Origin: Roseburia sp.
GTDB lineage: Bacteria; Bacillota; Clostridia; Lachnospirales; Lachnospiraceae
Assembly (NCBI GenBank): GCA_026168605.1
Contig: JAPFDX010000016.1
Location: 1 to 64,000, forward strand
Length of the DNA: 64,000 nt
Direction: 5' to 3'
Below, in pieces: positions 28,586 through 36,201 of the stretch; within the stretch, counting starts at the first letter, position 1; each line of letters begins with the position of its first letter. Position numbers and translations under genes: made by a program. The notes below the pieces were generated by a model. It saw only the letters and a list, made by a program, of their open reading frames with translations. It was not told the origin of the DNA and did no database searches.

Positions 28586-29389
28586 ATGATCACGAGCACC
28601 GGAAACGGACAGATGAAAAATGTCGCCGTGCTGATGAAGAAGGCGAAGGAGAGAAAAGAGCAGGGGCTTTTTGTCGTCGAGGGCAGGAAAATGTTTGAGG
28701 AAGCGCCGAAGGACTGGATTTCGTCCGTCTATGTGTCGGAGAGCTTCTGCGGGCAGCAGGAGGCGCAAGAGCTGCTGGAAGGGCAGAACTATGAGGTGGT
28801 GTCCGACGTTGTATTTAAGAGCATTTCGGACACGAAGACGCCGCAGGGGATTTTGTGTCTGGTAAAAATGCCGCAGTATGGGCTTTCGGAACTTTTGCGG
28901 GGGGAGCGGACGCATCTGCTGGTGCTGGAGAGTATTCAGGATCCGGGCAATCTCGGCACGATGCTGCGCACCGGGGAGGGCGCGGGCGTCACGGGAGTGA
29001 TCGTAAACCGGACGACGGTCGATCTGTTCAATCCCAAAACCATCCGATCCACAATGGGGAGTATTTACCGCGTGCCGTTTTTCGTGGCGGATGATCTGGA
29101 GGAGACACTGGGCGGGCTGCGCGCCCGGGGGATCCGGATCTATGCCGCGCACCTTGGGGGAAGCGTGCCATATGACGAGCCTTCCTACTGCGGGGGGACT
29201 GCTTTTCTGATCGGAAATGAGGGAAACGGTCTGACGGACGGGACTGCCGCGCTGGCGGACGCCCGCGTGCGGATTCCGATGGAGGGACAGGTGGAGTCGT
29301 TAAACGCTGCGGTTTCGGCGGCGCTTCTGATGTATGAGGCGAACCGTCAGCGCCGGGCAGAAGGAGGAGAAGATGCGAATCTGGTTTAA
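28586..29389 (+). CDS. TrmH/SpoU-family RNA 2'-O-methyltransferase
   Basis: 267 residues from ATG 28586 (aaagga upstream). The N-terminal substrate-binding domain begins MITSTGNGQMKNV and contains GLFVVEGRKMFEEA. The C-terminal SPOUT knot has ESIQDPGNLGTMLRTGEGAGV, FLIGNEGNGL and the final VESLNAAVSAALLMYE motif for S-adenosylmethionine binding. It probably methylates a ribose in 23S rRNA or tRNA; exact site not determinable. Its last 17 bases overlap the next gene. Confidence 0.9.
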   Translation: MITSTGNGQMKNVAVLMKKAKERKEQGLFVVEGRKMFEEAPKDWISSVYVSESFCGQQEAQELLEGQNYEVVSDVVFKSISDTKTPQGILCLVKMPQYGLSELLRGERTHLLVLESIQDPGNLGTMLRTGEGAGVTGVIVNRTTVDLFNPKTIRSTMGSIYRVPFFVADDLEETLGGLRARGIRIYAAHLGGSVPYDEPSYCGGTAFLIGNEGNGLTDGTAALADARVRIPMEGQVESLNAAVSAALLMYEANRQRRAEGGEDANLV

Positions 29390-29636
29390 GCTGATCAGGG
29401 ACAACCGTCTGCTGCGTGACACCACGGTGACGGACGAGTCGGACGAGACGAGGACCCACAAGATTTTTGGGGCGCTCGAGGCGGTGTGTTATGAGTTTGA
29501 CCTCGGAAAACCGGTCTGGCTGGACGCAAACATCGAGGAATTTAAGCGCCATGCCAAGACGCGTTTTTCACAGGACTGTTTTATGGAGGAGATCCCGTTT
29601 GATTTTCTGGAGATGCAGGTGATCGAGGAAGATTAG
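29373..29636 (+). CDS. Small conserved acidic protein, unknown function
   Basis: 87 residues, ATG 29373 with an excellent aaggaggag site inside the methyltransferase gene. The sequence (MRIWFKLIRDNRLLRDTTV, then ALEAVCYEFDLGKPVWLD and FMEEIPFDFLEMQVIEED) is well-formed and coding-like but has no motif I can name. The overlap implies co-expression with the methyltransferase. Confidence 0.75.
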   Translation: MRIWFKLIRDNRLLRDTTVTDESDETRTHKIFGALEAVCYEFDLGKPVWLDANIEEFKRHAKTRFSQDCFMEEIPFDFLEMQVIEED

Positions 29637-29754
29637 CGGTAAAAATATTATAAAAAATACATGAAAATACCCTTGTCATGTCAAAAGTATGATATACTGC
29701 TGTTGTATGGGGGCACCGGTCTGCGGCGTTCCCACAGTAAGTTGGAGGAAAGTA

Positions 29755-30417
29755 ATGGACAGAGCATTTTCACTGGGGGATTTTACGTTAAGTGAGGGAG
29801 TGGATAGCTGGAATACGGTTATCTTTTTATATAATTCGGCGCTCAAGGAAGTGCGCACAAAGGTTGAGATCCTAAACGACGAGTTTCAGCAGGTACACCA
29901 GTATAATCCGATCGAGTACATCAAGTCGCGCATCAAGACGTCGGAGAGCATTGTCAAGAAGCTGAAGCGCTACGGGTATGACTCGTCGATCGACAATATG
30001 GTCAATTATATCAACGACATCGCGGGCATCCGCATCGTATGTTCGTTTACGTCCGATATCTATAAGCTGGCGGAGATGATCGGCAAGCAGAACGATCTGA
30101 CGGTGATCTCCATCAAGGATTACATTAAGCATCCGAAGGAGAGCGGCTACAAGAGCTATCATATGCTGGTCACCGTGCCGATTTTTCTGTCTGACCGCAT
30201 CATTGACACGAAAGTCGAGATACAGATACGGACGATGGCGATGGATTTCTGGGCGAGTCTGGAGCACAAGATCTACTATAAGTTTGAGGGCAATGCGCCC
30301 GATTATATCAGCCGGGATCTGCGGGAGTGCTCCGGGATCGTGTCGATGCTGGACGCGAAGATGCTCCAGCTAAACGAGGCGATCATCGAGGCGCGGGCGG
30401 CGCAGGAAGGCACCTAA
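29755..30417 (+). CDS. Small alarmone synthetase (RelQ/YjbM-type GTP pyrophosphokinase)
   Basis: 220 residues from ATG 29755 with ggagg six bases upstream; an upstream in-frame start would lack a ribosome site. Contains only the synthetase domain: IKSRIKTSESIVKKLKR, then IAGIRIVCSF, YIKHPKESGYKSYH (substrate-binding G-loop region) and the VEIQIRTMAMDFWASLEH motif. No hydrolase, TGS or ACT domain, so it makes (p)ppGpp from GDP/GTP and ATP but cannot degrade it. Confidence 0.93.
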   Translation: MDRAFSLGDFTLSEGVDSWNTVIFLYNSALKEVRTKVEILNDEFQQVHQYNPIEYIKSRIKTSESIVKKLKRYGYDSSIDNMVNYINDIAGIRIVCSFTSDIYKLAEMIGKQNDLTVISIKDYIKHPKESGYKSYHMLVTVPIFLSDRIIDTKVEIQIRTMAMDFWASLEHKIYYKFEGNAPDYISRDLRECSGIVSMLDAKMLQLNEAIIEARAAQEGT

Positions 30418-30441
30418 GACGACGAAAGGTAAGGATTTGTT

Positions 30442-32304
30442 TTGAATATCATCAATGTGGAAAATATCACGAAATCATACACGGAGAGGAAGCTTTTTGA
30501 CAAGGCTTCCTTTTATTTGCAGGAGGGGGAGAAGGTCGGCGTCATCGGCATCAATGGGACGGGAAAGTCGACGCTCCTTAAGATTCTGGCGGGCGAGGAA
30601 GAGCCGGATTCCGGTACGGTGACGCGGGCGAATCATATCGTGGTGCGGTATCTGCCGCAGAATCCGGTATTTGACCCGGAAAAGACGGTGCTTGAGAGCG
30701 TGCTGTGCTCCCTTTCGCAGGAACCGGAGCCGTGGAATCTTGAGAGCGATGCGAAAGCCATGATGACGCGTCTTGGCATCCGCGATTTTGCGCAGAGGAC
30801 GGGAGAACTCTCCGGCGGACAGCGAAAACGTCTGGCGCTTGTGGCGGCTCTTCTGGTGCCGTGCGACGTCCTGATCCTAGACGAGCCGACCAACCATCTG
30901 GATTCCGCGATGGCGGACTGGCTGGAGGGTTTTTTGAGAAAATGGCGCGGAGCGCTCGTCATGATCACACATGACCGCTATTTCCTCGACAGCGTGTGCG
31001 GACGCATTGTGGAGGTGGACAAAGGCAGTATTTACAGCTATGAGACGAATTATTCCGGTTATCTGGAGCGCAAGGCGGAGCGCGAGGAGATCGCGCAGGC
31101 GGGGGAGCGCAAGAGGCAGAGCATCCTGCGCAAGGAGCTCGCGTGGGTGAGACGCGGGGCGAGAGCGCGCACAACCAAGCAAAAGGGCAGACTGCAGCGC
31201 TATGAGGAGCTGAAAAACCAGAAAGCGCCGGAGATGGACGGCAGTGTGGAGATGAGTTCTGTGTACGCGCGCATGGGAAGGACGACCGTCGAGCTTTCGG
31301 GCGTCTGCAAGAGCTACGGCGATAAGGCGCTGATCCGTGATTTTTCGTATATTTTCTTAAAGGGAGACCGCGTGGGCTTCGTGGGGGCAAACGGCAGCGG
31401 GAAGACGACGCTGATGAAAATCATTGCGGGAAGGCTTGCGCCGGATGCGGGCAGCGTGACGATCGGACAGACGATCCGTCTGGGGTATTACACGCAGGAG
31501 ATCGAGGCGGGGAAGGACGCCGGGATCGCTTATATGGATCCGGATGAGCGGGTGATCGATTATATCAGAAATACGGCGGAGTATGTCAAAACCACGGACG
31601 GTATGGTGTCCGCAGCAAATATGCTGGAACGGTTTTTGTTTCCGCCTGACCGGCAGTACAGTCTGATCGGAAAACTCTCCGGCGGTGAGCGGCGCCGCCT
31701 GAATCTGCTGCGCGTGCTGATGGAGGCTCCGAATGTCCTGATCCTGGACGAGCCGACGAACGATCTGGACGTGGGAACACTGGCGATCCTGGAGGACTAT
31801 CTGGACAGCTACGAGGGTATTGTGATCACAGTGTCGCACGACCGGTATTTTCTCGACCGTGTGGCGCGCCGTATTTTTGCCTTTGAGGAGGACGGCGCGA
31901 TCCGTCAGTATGAGGGTGGATATACGGATTATGTCAACCGTCTGGCGGAGGAGGGGAGAACGCCGGGGGAGTGTGTGCCGGAACAGACGAAAGCCACGCC
32001 GGAGCAGGCGGACAAGCCCGCGGGAAATTCACAGGAAACGTGGAAAAACGCGCCGAAGAAACTGAAATTCACCTACAAAGAACAGCGGGAGTACGAGACG
32101 ATCGAGGACGACATCGCGGCGCTGGAAGCCGCATTGGAAAATCTGGATGGGGAGATGGCGGCGAATGCGACCAACTCAGCGAAGCTTGGGGAACTGCTCG
32201 CCGAGAAGGAGAAAACGGAGCGCGAGCTGGAGGAAAAGATGGAACGCTGGGAGTATCTGGAGGAGCTTGCTGCAAAGATTGCGGTGGAGGGAGGAGAGAA
32301 GTAG
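30442..32304 (+). CDS. ABC-F family ATPase (Uup-like)
   Basis: 620 residues from TTG 30442. Two soluble ATPase domains and no membrane segments: first Walker A GINGTGKST, signature LSGGQRKR, Walker B LILDEPTNHLD; second GANGSGKTT, LSGGERRR and LILDEPTNDLD. The linker between them is the charged helical pair typical of ribosome-binding ABC-F factors. After a Pro/Glu/Thr-rich stretch the C-terminus has a coiled coil (about 540-615) like Uup. Probably a translation or ribosome-assembly factor rather than a transporter. Directly abuts the Fic gene. Confidence 0.92.
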   Translation: MNIINVENITKSYTERKLFDKASFYLQEGEKVGVIGINGTGKSTLLKILAGEEEPDSGTVTRANHIVVRYLPQNPVFDPEKTVLESVLCSLSQEPEPWNLESDAKAMMTRLGIRDFAQRTGELSGGQRKRLALVAALLVPCDVLILDEPTNHLDSAMADWLEGFLRKWRGALVMITHDRYFLDSVCGRIVEVDKGSIYSYETNYSGYLERKAEREEIAQAGERKRQSILRKELAWVRRGARARTTKQKGRLQRYEELKNQKAPEMDGSVEMSSVYARMGRTTVELSGVCKSYGDKALIRDFSYIFLKGDRVGFVGANGSGKTTLMKIIAGRLAPDAGSVTIGQTIRLGYYTQEIEAGKDAGIAYMDPDERVIDYIRNTAEYVKTTDGMVSAANMLERFLFPPDRQYSLIGKLSGGERRRLNLLRVLMEAPNVLILDEPTNDLDVGTLAILEDYLDSYEGIVITVSHDRYFLDRVARRIFAFEEDGAIRQYEGGYTDYVNRLAEEGRTPGECVPEQTKATPEQADKPAGNSQETWKNAPKKLKFTYKEQREYETIEDDIAALEAALENLDGEMAANATNSAKLGELLAEKEKTERELEEKMERWEYLEELAAKIAVEGGEK

Positions 32305-33042
32305 TTGGATTACGAGGTGTTAATACAGAAACGGGATCAGTATCAGAAAAAGCGGTTATCCATTCCAGAGTATACCCTGCAGACTTTTGAGCAGGCATTT
32401 GAGATTGAGTATACCCATCACTCAACCGCTATTGAGGGAAATACATTGACGCTGATGGAGACAAAGGTGCTGCTGGAGGATGGGATTTCCATCGGGGGAA
32501 AGCAGTTGCGGGAGCTGTATGAAGTGGTAAACCATCAGAAAGCCTACCAGTACGTGAAACAGTGTATTGGGCAGGGGATGCCTCTGGATGAAAACATTGT
32601 AAAAGACATCCATGCCATGCTGATGGATCATATTTTTACAGGTGGTATTTATCGGGATATGGATGTGTATATTTCAGGAGCGCAGCATACACCGCCGTCC
32701 CCTGTGCAGATGTATCAGCAGATAAAGGATTTTTATTCGGATTTGGAGTGGAAAGGAAACCAACTCAATCTGATTGAATTTGCAGCATGGACCCATGCGG
32801 AATTTGTCCGCATCCATCCTTTCCCGGATGGCAACGGAAGGACATCACGTCTGATCATGAACTATCAGCTTCTGGCAAATGGTTTTCCGGCTGTATCCAT
32901 CGCAAAAGAAGACCGGCTGGAGTATTTTAAGACACTGGAGACTTATGCAGTGGAGGGAAATCTCACGCCGTTTGCAGATATGGTTGCCCAGCTTGTAGAA
33001 CAGCAGCTTGACCGTTATTTGAAAATGGCGGAGCCCGGATAA
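32305..33042 (+). CDS. Fic-domain protein (class II, self-inhibited)
   Basis: 245 residues, TTG 32305 immediately after the ABC-F stop, with ggaggag upstream. The catalytic motif HPFPDGNGRTSR (His171) is complete, so AMP transfer from ATP to protein targets is expected. Before it, STAIEGN (Ser40 to Asn46) matches the inhibitory helix (S/T)xxxE(G/N); because this helix precedes the Fic core in the same chain, this is a class II protein that silences itself. Targets unknown. It opens an accessory stretch whose following genes are much more AT-rich. Confidence 0.9.
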   Translation: MDYEVLIQKRDQYQKKRLSIPEYTLQTFEQAFEIEYTHHSTAIEGNTLTLMETKVLLEDGISIGGKQLRELYEVVNHQKAYQYVKQCIGQGMPLDENIVKDIHAMLMDHIFTGGIYRDMDVYISGAQHTPPSPVQMYQQIKDFYSDLEWKGNQLNLIEFAAWTHAEFVRIHPFPDGNGRTSRLIMNYQLLANGFPAVSIAKEDRLEYFKTLETYAVEGNLTPFADMVAQLVEQQLDRYLKMAEPG

Positions 33043-33145
33043 AGGGGGCTTTATGGTTGAGGCGTACAAAATGTTTTAGAAAAGAGCGGATGGCGTGAAG
33101 ACAGAGCACAAAAGATGTTTGAAAGGAATTGGGGAATATGACAAA

Positions 33146-33637
33146 ATGGAGATAAAGCAGGTATTGTACAATTCTCTTATGGAATGTAATTGGTTCGCCA
33201 ACTGTGGAACTGATTGCAATTCCGAGTATGCTTTTGACACTTGTATGGTAAATAGTGAGAAAGTAGTGCTTAAAAATATTTCAGGTATAAAATGGGAACG
33301 GGTTTGTATGGAAGAACAGGGAAATTTAACTGGATATTTACATATGAATCATAGAACCGAATATAACGAATATTGGAATAAAGAGGTAGGCATTATTAAA
33401 GAAAAGTATTTGCCTGCCATTGTTGATAAAATTGGAATAAAGCTAAAAGAAAAGAAATATTCTCCTGAAATTATGAACGATATAAGGTATAATTTAATTA
33501 TTATAATGATGGCAGATTTTTACTCGGAATTTTATACTTCCTATTTTTATACAAATATATTAGAAATTTATCTTTCTGGGCATGTGCCATGTGGATGGCA
33601 GGGGAAACATCCGTCTGGAAAACTTATAGTGTTTTGA
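33146..33637 (+). CDS. Unknown AT-rich gene, immunity-like
   Basis: 163 residues from ATG 33146 (a longer start at 33095 is possible; ggaattgggg precedes 33146). Rich in Tyr, Ile, Lys and Asn, unlike the GC-rich neighbours. Notable parts: MECNWFANCG near the N-terminus and the C-terminal YLSGHVPCGWQGKHPSGKLI. Endings of the form GHxPCGWxGxxPxGKLIVF are, as far as I recall, seen in small cytoplasmic proteins carried near polymorphic toxins; this is a weak link. No signal peptide. Confidence 0.65.
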   Translation: MEIKQVLYNSLMECNWFANCGTDCNSEYAFDTCMVNSEKVVLKNISGIKWERVCMEEQGNLTGYLHMNHRTEYNEYWNKEVGIIKEKYLPAIVDKIGIKLKEKKYSPEIMNDIRYNLIIIMMADFYSEFYTSYFYTNILEIYLSGHVPCGWQGKHPSGKLIVF

Positions 33638-33776
33638 AAAAGTAGGATTGGATGGTGCTTAAGATTGCAGAATAACTGTAGAAGAAATGGTTTTGAGAGG
33701 GAACTAAGGAGCCGGAAGGACTTTTTCATTTGCTACAATACTGACACCATGACTGCACAGAGGAAAAGGAACAAGT

Positions 33777-34442
33777 ATGAAAAGGTTGGACTATAAAAAT
33801 AAGAAGTGGGAAAAAAGAAAAGAAAAAATAATTCAGGATATTCAATGTGGATATGATGAAATTGGTTCATTGAAGAAGAACTATGAAAATGGTAAGATTA
33901 ATGCTGTGAAATATCATTATCTGCTTGCGTTGTATTTGAAAATTGCTGCTGAAGATGAGGTTATTCAGGGTCAGCATAGGAAATGTTATAAATATATATC
34001 GGAGTCAGTAAGAGAGTTTGCCACTGCAGTGCAACTATTAGGTGAGGAAAAAGAAACAAACCGACCGACAAAAATTAGTATAGAAAATACAATCAAAGGG
34101 GGATATTGGGGATATTGTGCTCTTTTAGTTTCTGATTATGATGTGATGTCTCAGGTGACAAGACCAGATGCAACTATCATTCAAATGTTGTCACAAAAAT
34201 TAACGAATCAGGATGGCTATGATTCTGTTGGTGAAATGGAACTTGCAATTAGTTTGAGAGATTCAGAAAGATTTGAGAAGGCACTTGCTGACAGAATAAA
34301 AGAAATCAGAAAATTTGATGTAGAAAACTATATTTGTGCAGATTTTATATCAATGGCGTTGGTGAAAGAAGCGAAAAAAGCTGGCATGGATTTTTATTCG
34401 GATTACATAGAAGTGGATTTGAAAGAAGAGGATATGGATTAG
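33777..34442 (+). CDS. Unknown AT-rich gene, predicted all-helical
   Basis: 221 residues, ATG 33777 after aggaaaaggaacaagt. Starts with charged KRLDYKNKKWEKRKEKIIQD and has helices such as ISESVREFATAVQLLGEE, GYWGYCALLVSDYDVMSQV and MELAISLRDSERFEKALA. The pattern loosely recalls helical immunity proteins of contact-toxin loci, but no family is certain. Ends 24 bases before a SUKH gene, suggesting one transcript. Confidence 0.65.
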   Translation: MKRLDYKNKKWEKRKEKIIQDIQCGYDEIGSLKKNYENGKINAVKYHYLLALYLKIAAEDEVIQGQHRKCYKYISESVREFATAVQLLGEEKETNRPTKISIENTIKGGYWGYCALLVSDYDVMSQVTRPDATIIQMLSQKLTNQDGYDSVGEMELAISLRDSERFEKALADRIKEIRKFDVENYICADFISMALVKEAKKAGMDFYSDYIEVDLKEEDMD

Positions 34443-34465
34443 ATTGTAAGAAAAGGAACATAGAA

Positions 34466-34969
34466 ATGGTTAAATATTATAAAAAATTTTATGATGAAGT
34501 ATCTAAATATGCAGAGGGGATTCATGTATTAAGGGAAGGCGCTGCAGAGGAAACGATTGAAGAGTTTGAAAAGCAATATGATATGCGGCTGCCTGCCAAC
34601 TATCGGAAATGGCTTCTTTTGAATAACGGGGGAGAATTATTTGCAGTACCTGCAGGAACAATTCTGTACGGGGTTCGTGAAAAAACTGGAGACAAAGAGA
34701 ATATTTTTTGTATTGAAAATAATTTTAGGTCCCAATATAGAGCTGGGCTTCCCAGTTATTTATTTGCGATTGCAGAAGAAAATACAGGAGATATCATTGG
34801 TTTTGATTTAAGAAGGACAAATTTGAGAGATGGAGTTATTGTAATTTGGAATCATGAAACGGGGGAATTTGAAGACGAGTGGAGGAATTTCGGGAAATGG
34901 TTAGAAGCAGAGATGGAGATAGGAAGCATGATGGTAAACTATGATGGCAGCGACAAGGATATATTGTGA
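34466..34969 (+). CDS. SMI1/KNR4 (SUKH) family protein, probable immunity protein
   Basis: 167 residues from ATG 34466 (aaaagga upstream). SUKH features: ATEETI-like start (EGAAEETIEEFEKQYDMRLPANYRKWLLLNNGGELF), GTILYGV, then YLFAIAEENTGDIIGFDL and VIVIWNHETGEFEDEWRNFGKWLE. In bacteria this superfamily mostly neutralises nuclease-type polymorphic toxins. No toxin gene is in sight, so it may be an orphan immunity gene. It is AT-rich like its neighbours. Confidence 0.85.
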   Translation: MVKYYKKFYDEVSKYAEGIHVLREGAAEETIEEFEKQYDMRLPANYRKWLLLNNGGELFAVPAGTILYGVREKTGDKENIFCIENNFRSQYRAGLPSYLFAIAEENTGDIIGFDLRRTNLRDGVIVIWNHETGEFEDEWRNFGKWLEAEMEIGSMMVNYDGSDKDIL

Positions 34970-34988
34970 TAGTAAAGGAGGAATCATA

Positions 34989-35263
34989 GTGCATAAAAAT
35001 TACAATATACCACCTATATATCAAAAAATATAGAAGATGCGATATTTAGACAAATCATTGCGTATGTTTCAGATTCTGATTTTTACATAAATAAGGGGAC
35101 AGCAGAATCATATCAGGTAAGTGAATCTGAATTAATGCGGCAATTAGAAACGTGGCAAACCTATTTCGATGGAATTTTGAACAAAAAGTATCTTGGCGTG
35201 ATACGAAGACTTGGGGAGTTAAAATTGAAGTATGTGCAGGGCTCAAATGGTGCAGACCAATGA
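34989..35263 (+). pseudogene. Small AT-rich gene interrupted by a frameshift in an A run
   Basis: A strong site aaaggagg (34974-34981) lies seven bases before GTG 34989, but the frame stops at TAG 35031 after 14 codons. One base off, an open coding-like frame runs from about 35030 to TGA 35261-35263 (DAIFRQIIAYVSDSDFYI, later LETWQTYFDGILNKK). The shift coincides with six A at 35023-35028; seven A would join both parts into about 91 residues. Natural decay, sequence error or programmed slippage are all possible. Function unknown. Confidence 0.6.
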
Positions 35264-35294
35264 CGTAAATTGCAGAGAAATACAAACGTCTAAT

Positions 35295-35323
35295 TTGACA
35301 ATTCTAAAATCATTTGTTAGAAT
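35295..35323 (+). promoter_or_regulatory. Sigma-A promoter of the antisense RNA
   Basis: TTGACA (35295-35300), exactly 17 bases, TAGAAT (35318-35323), pointing at the 3' end of the minus-strand toxin gene. No protein gene follows it on this strand. Confidence 0.75.
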
Positions 35324-35329
35324 ATAAAT

Positions 35330-35416
35330 AAGGCACTACTGATAGATGGTCAGTCCAAATTTATTCATTACTTAAAAAGTAACCGTATTCCTTTGGCGAG
35401 GGCGGTTACTTTTTTG
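35330..35416 (+). ncRNA. Predicted antisense antitoxin RNA of a type I toxin-antitoxin pair
   Basis: A transcript from the promoter at 35295-35323 would start near 35330 and stop at the hairpin 35374-35414, giving about 87 bases. It would be complementary to roughly the last 50 bases of the toxin mRNA, including its stop codon and terminator. This 3'-overlap layout resembles the txpA/RatA type. It rests on promoter, terminator and geometry only. Confidence 0.55.
35374..35414. terminator. Bidirectional terminator shared by toxin mRNA and antisense RNA
   Basis: Perfect 12-bp stem aaaaagtaaccg (35374-35385) with cggttacttttt (35403-35414), 17-base loop, with A run on one side and T run on the other so that it works on both strands. 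Confidence 0.8.
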
Positions 35417-35498
35417 TTTGATTTATGTACGCTATCAAAATCGTTACAACAATACTGAGTATCATTAGTACGATGGAGAGCATTTCAAAATCACTCAT
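35406..35498 (-). CDS. Holin-like type I toxin peptide, 30 residues
   Basis: ATG at 35498, TAA at 35406-35408. Ribosome site aaaggaggg (complement of 35506-35514) is seven bases from the start. The peptide has an N-terminal MSDFEML, a hydrophobic run of about 17 residues rich in Ile, Leu and Val, and a polar QTKK end: one membrane helix, as in the putative holin-like toxins of Bacillota (TxpA/BsrG-like class). Expression should depolarise the membrane unless the antisense RNA blocks it (inference). It has its own promoter, a structured leader and a terminator. Confidence 0.75.
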   Translation of the reverse strand: MSDFEMLSIVLMILSIVVTILIAYINQTKK

Positions 35499-35548
35499 AA
35501 GTTTGCCCTCCTTTCCAAGATTTCCTATAAGCAGGATTTCTATGTAAT

Positions 35549-35568
35549 CAGAGGGTTCAGTCCCTCTG
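35549..35568 (-). other. Hairpin in the toxin mRNA leader
   Basis: A 7-bp perfect stem (cagaggg with ccctctg, six-base loop). On the toxin strand, gttagtcc just upstream can instead pair with ggactgaac, which overlaps this stem, so two mutually exclusive folds are possible. Such leader folds often delay translation of type I toxins. Confidence 0.5.
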
Positions 35569-35612
35569 TTGAAGGACTAACCGCCTACCATTCTCATGTA
35601 GTGCCTCGTCTA

Positions 35613-35641
35613 ATTCTATCAAAGTGATTGTCCTATGACAA
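35613..35641 (-). promoter_or_regulatory. Sigma-A promoter of the toxin gene
   Basis: On the minus strand TTGTCA (complement of 35636-35641), 17 bases, TAGAAT (complement of 35613-35618). It gives a leader of about 110 bases and an mRNA of about 240. The remaining gap to 35760 is AT-rich with nothing further recognisable. Confidence 0.75.
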
Positions 35642-35759
35642 TATATTTTGGTGGAAATAAGGTGTTTTCTTTATTTTTTATATCTCTGGCACAATGTTAA
35701 AAGATAAAGAATTATTTTTCAATAAATTAGAACTAACTTGAGTCGATTTGATCTGTATT

Positions 35760-36200
35760 CTACGATCTCCGCAGCCTTCCCAGCCGATTAAACCAGCTCT
35801 GCGGCAGTCCGAAGCCGAAGATAATGCCGAGGACGATCGCGCCAGCCACCTTGATCGTCTCCATGCCGTAGACGGAACTCTGTGCGGTATTATTCATAAT
35901 AAAATGGTAGGAAGTGTAGTAGATGCCGGCGCCCGGAACGAGCGGGAAAATGCCGGAAATCAGGTACACGGTCACCGGATTCTTGCGGATGGAGGCGATG
36001 GCGCGTGAAAATACGGTCAGCGCGAGCGTTGCGACCACGTTCGGGACGGGGGCGCCCCGGTCGAAGTCAAGAAGCATCAGGTATACGATCCAGCCGATCG
36101 CGCCTGCGAGCCCGCAGAAGATCAGCTCCGATCTGGGCGCGCCGAAAAGGAGCGCAAACGAGAGTGTTGCGATAAAACAGACAATGATTTGTACGATCAT
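35760..36200 (-). CDS. Threonine/serine exporter family, small subunit (YjjB-like, ThrE_2)
   Basis: 146 residues from ATG 36200; aggagg lies 11 bases upstream at the end of the partner gene. Four hydrophobic segments with the family motifs SELIFCGLAGAIGWIVY and ISGIFPLVPGAGIYYT. Together with the next gene it corresponds to the two halves of the single-chain ThrE exporter. Start is one base after the partner's stop. Confidence 0.85.
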   Translation of the reverse strand: MIVQIIVCFIATLSFALLFGAPRSELIFCGLAGAIGWIVYLMLLDFDRGAPVPNVVATLALTVFSRAIASIRKNPVTVYLISGIFPLVPGAGIYYTSYHFIMNNTAQSSVYGMETIKVAGAIVLGIIFGFGLPQSWFNRLGRLRRS

Positions 36201-36201
36201 G

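Noticed and set aside
35541..35610. tRNA-like segment (ggttcagtcc within a hairpin)
   Set aside because: There is no acceptor stem, anticodon arm or CCA context; the hairpin fits the toxin mRNA leader better.
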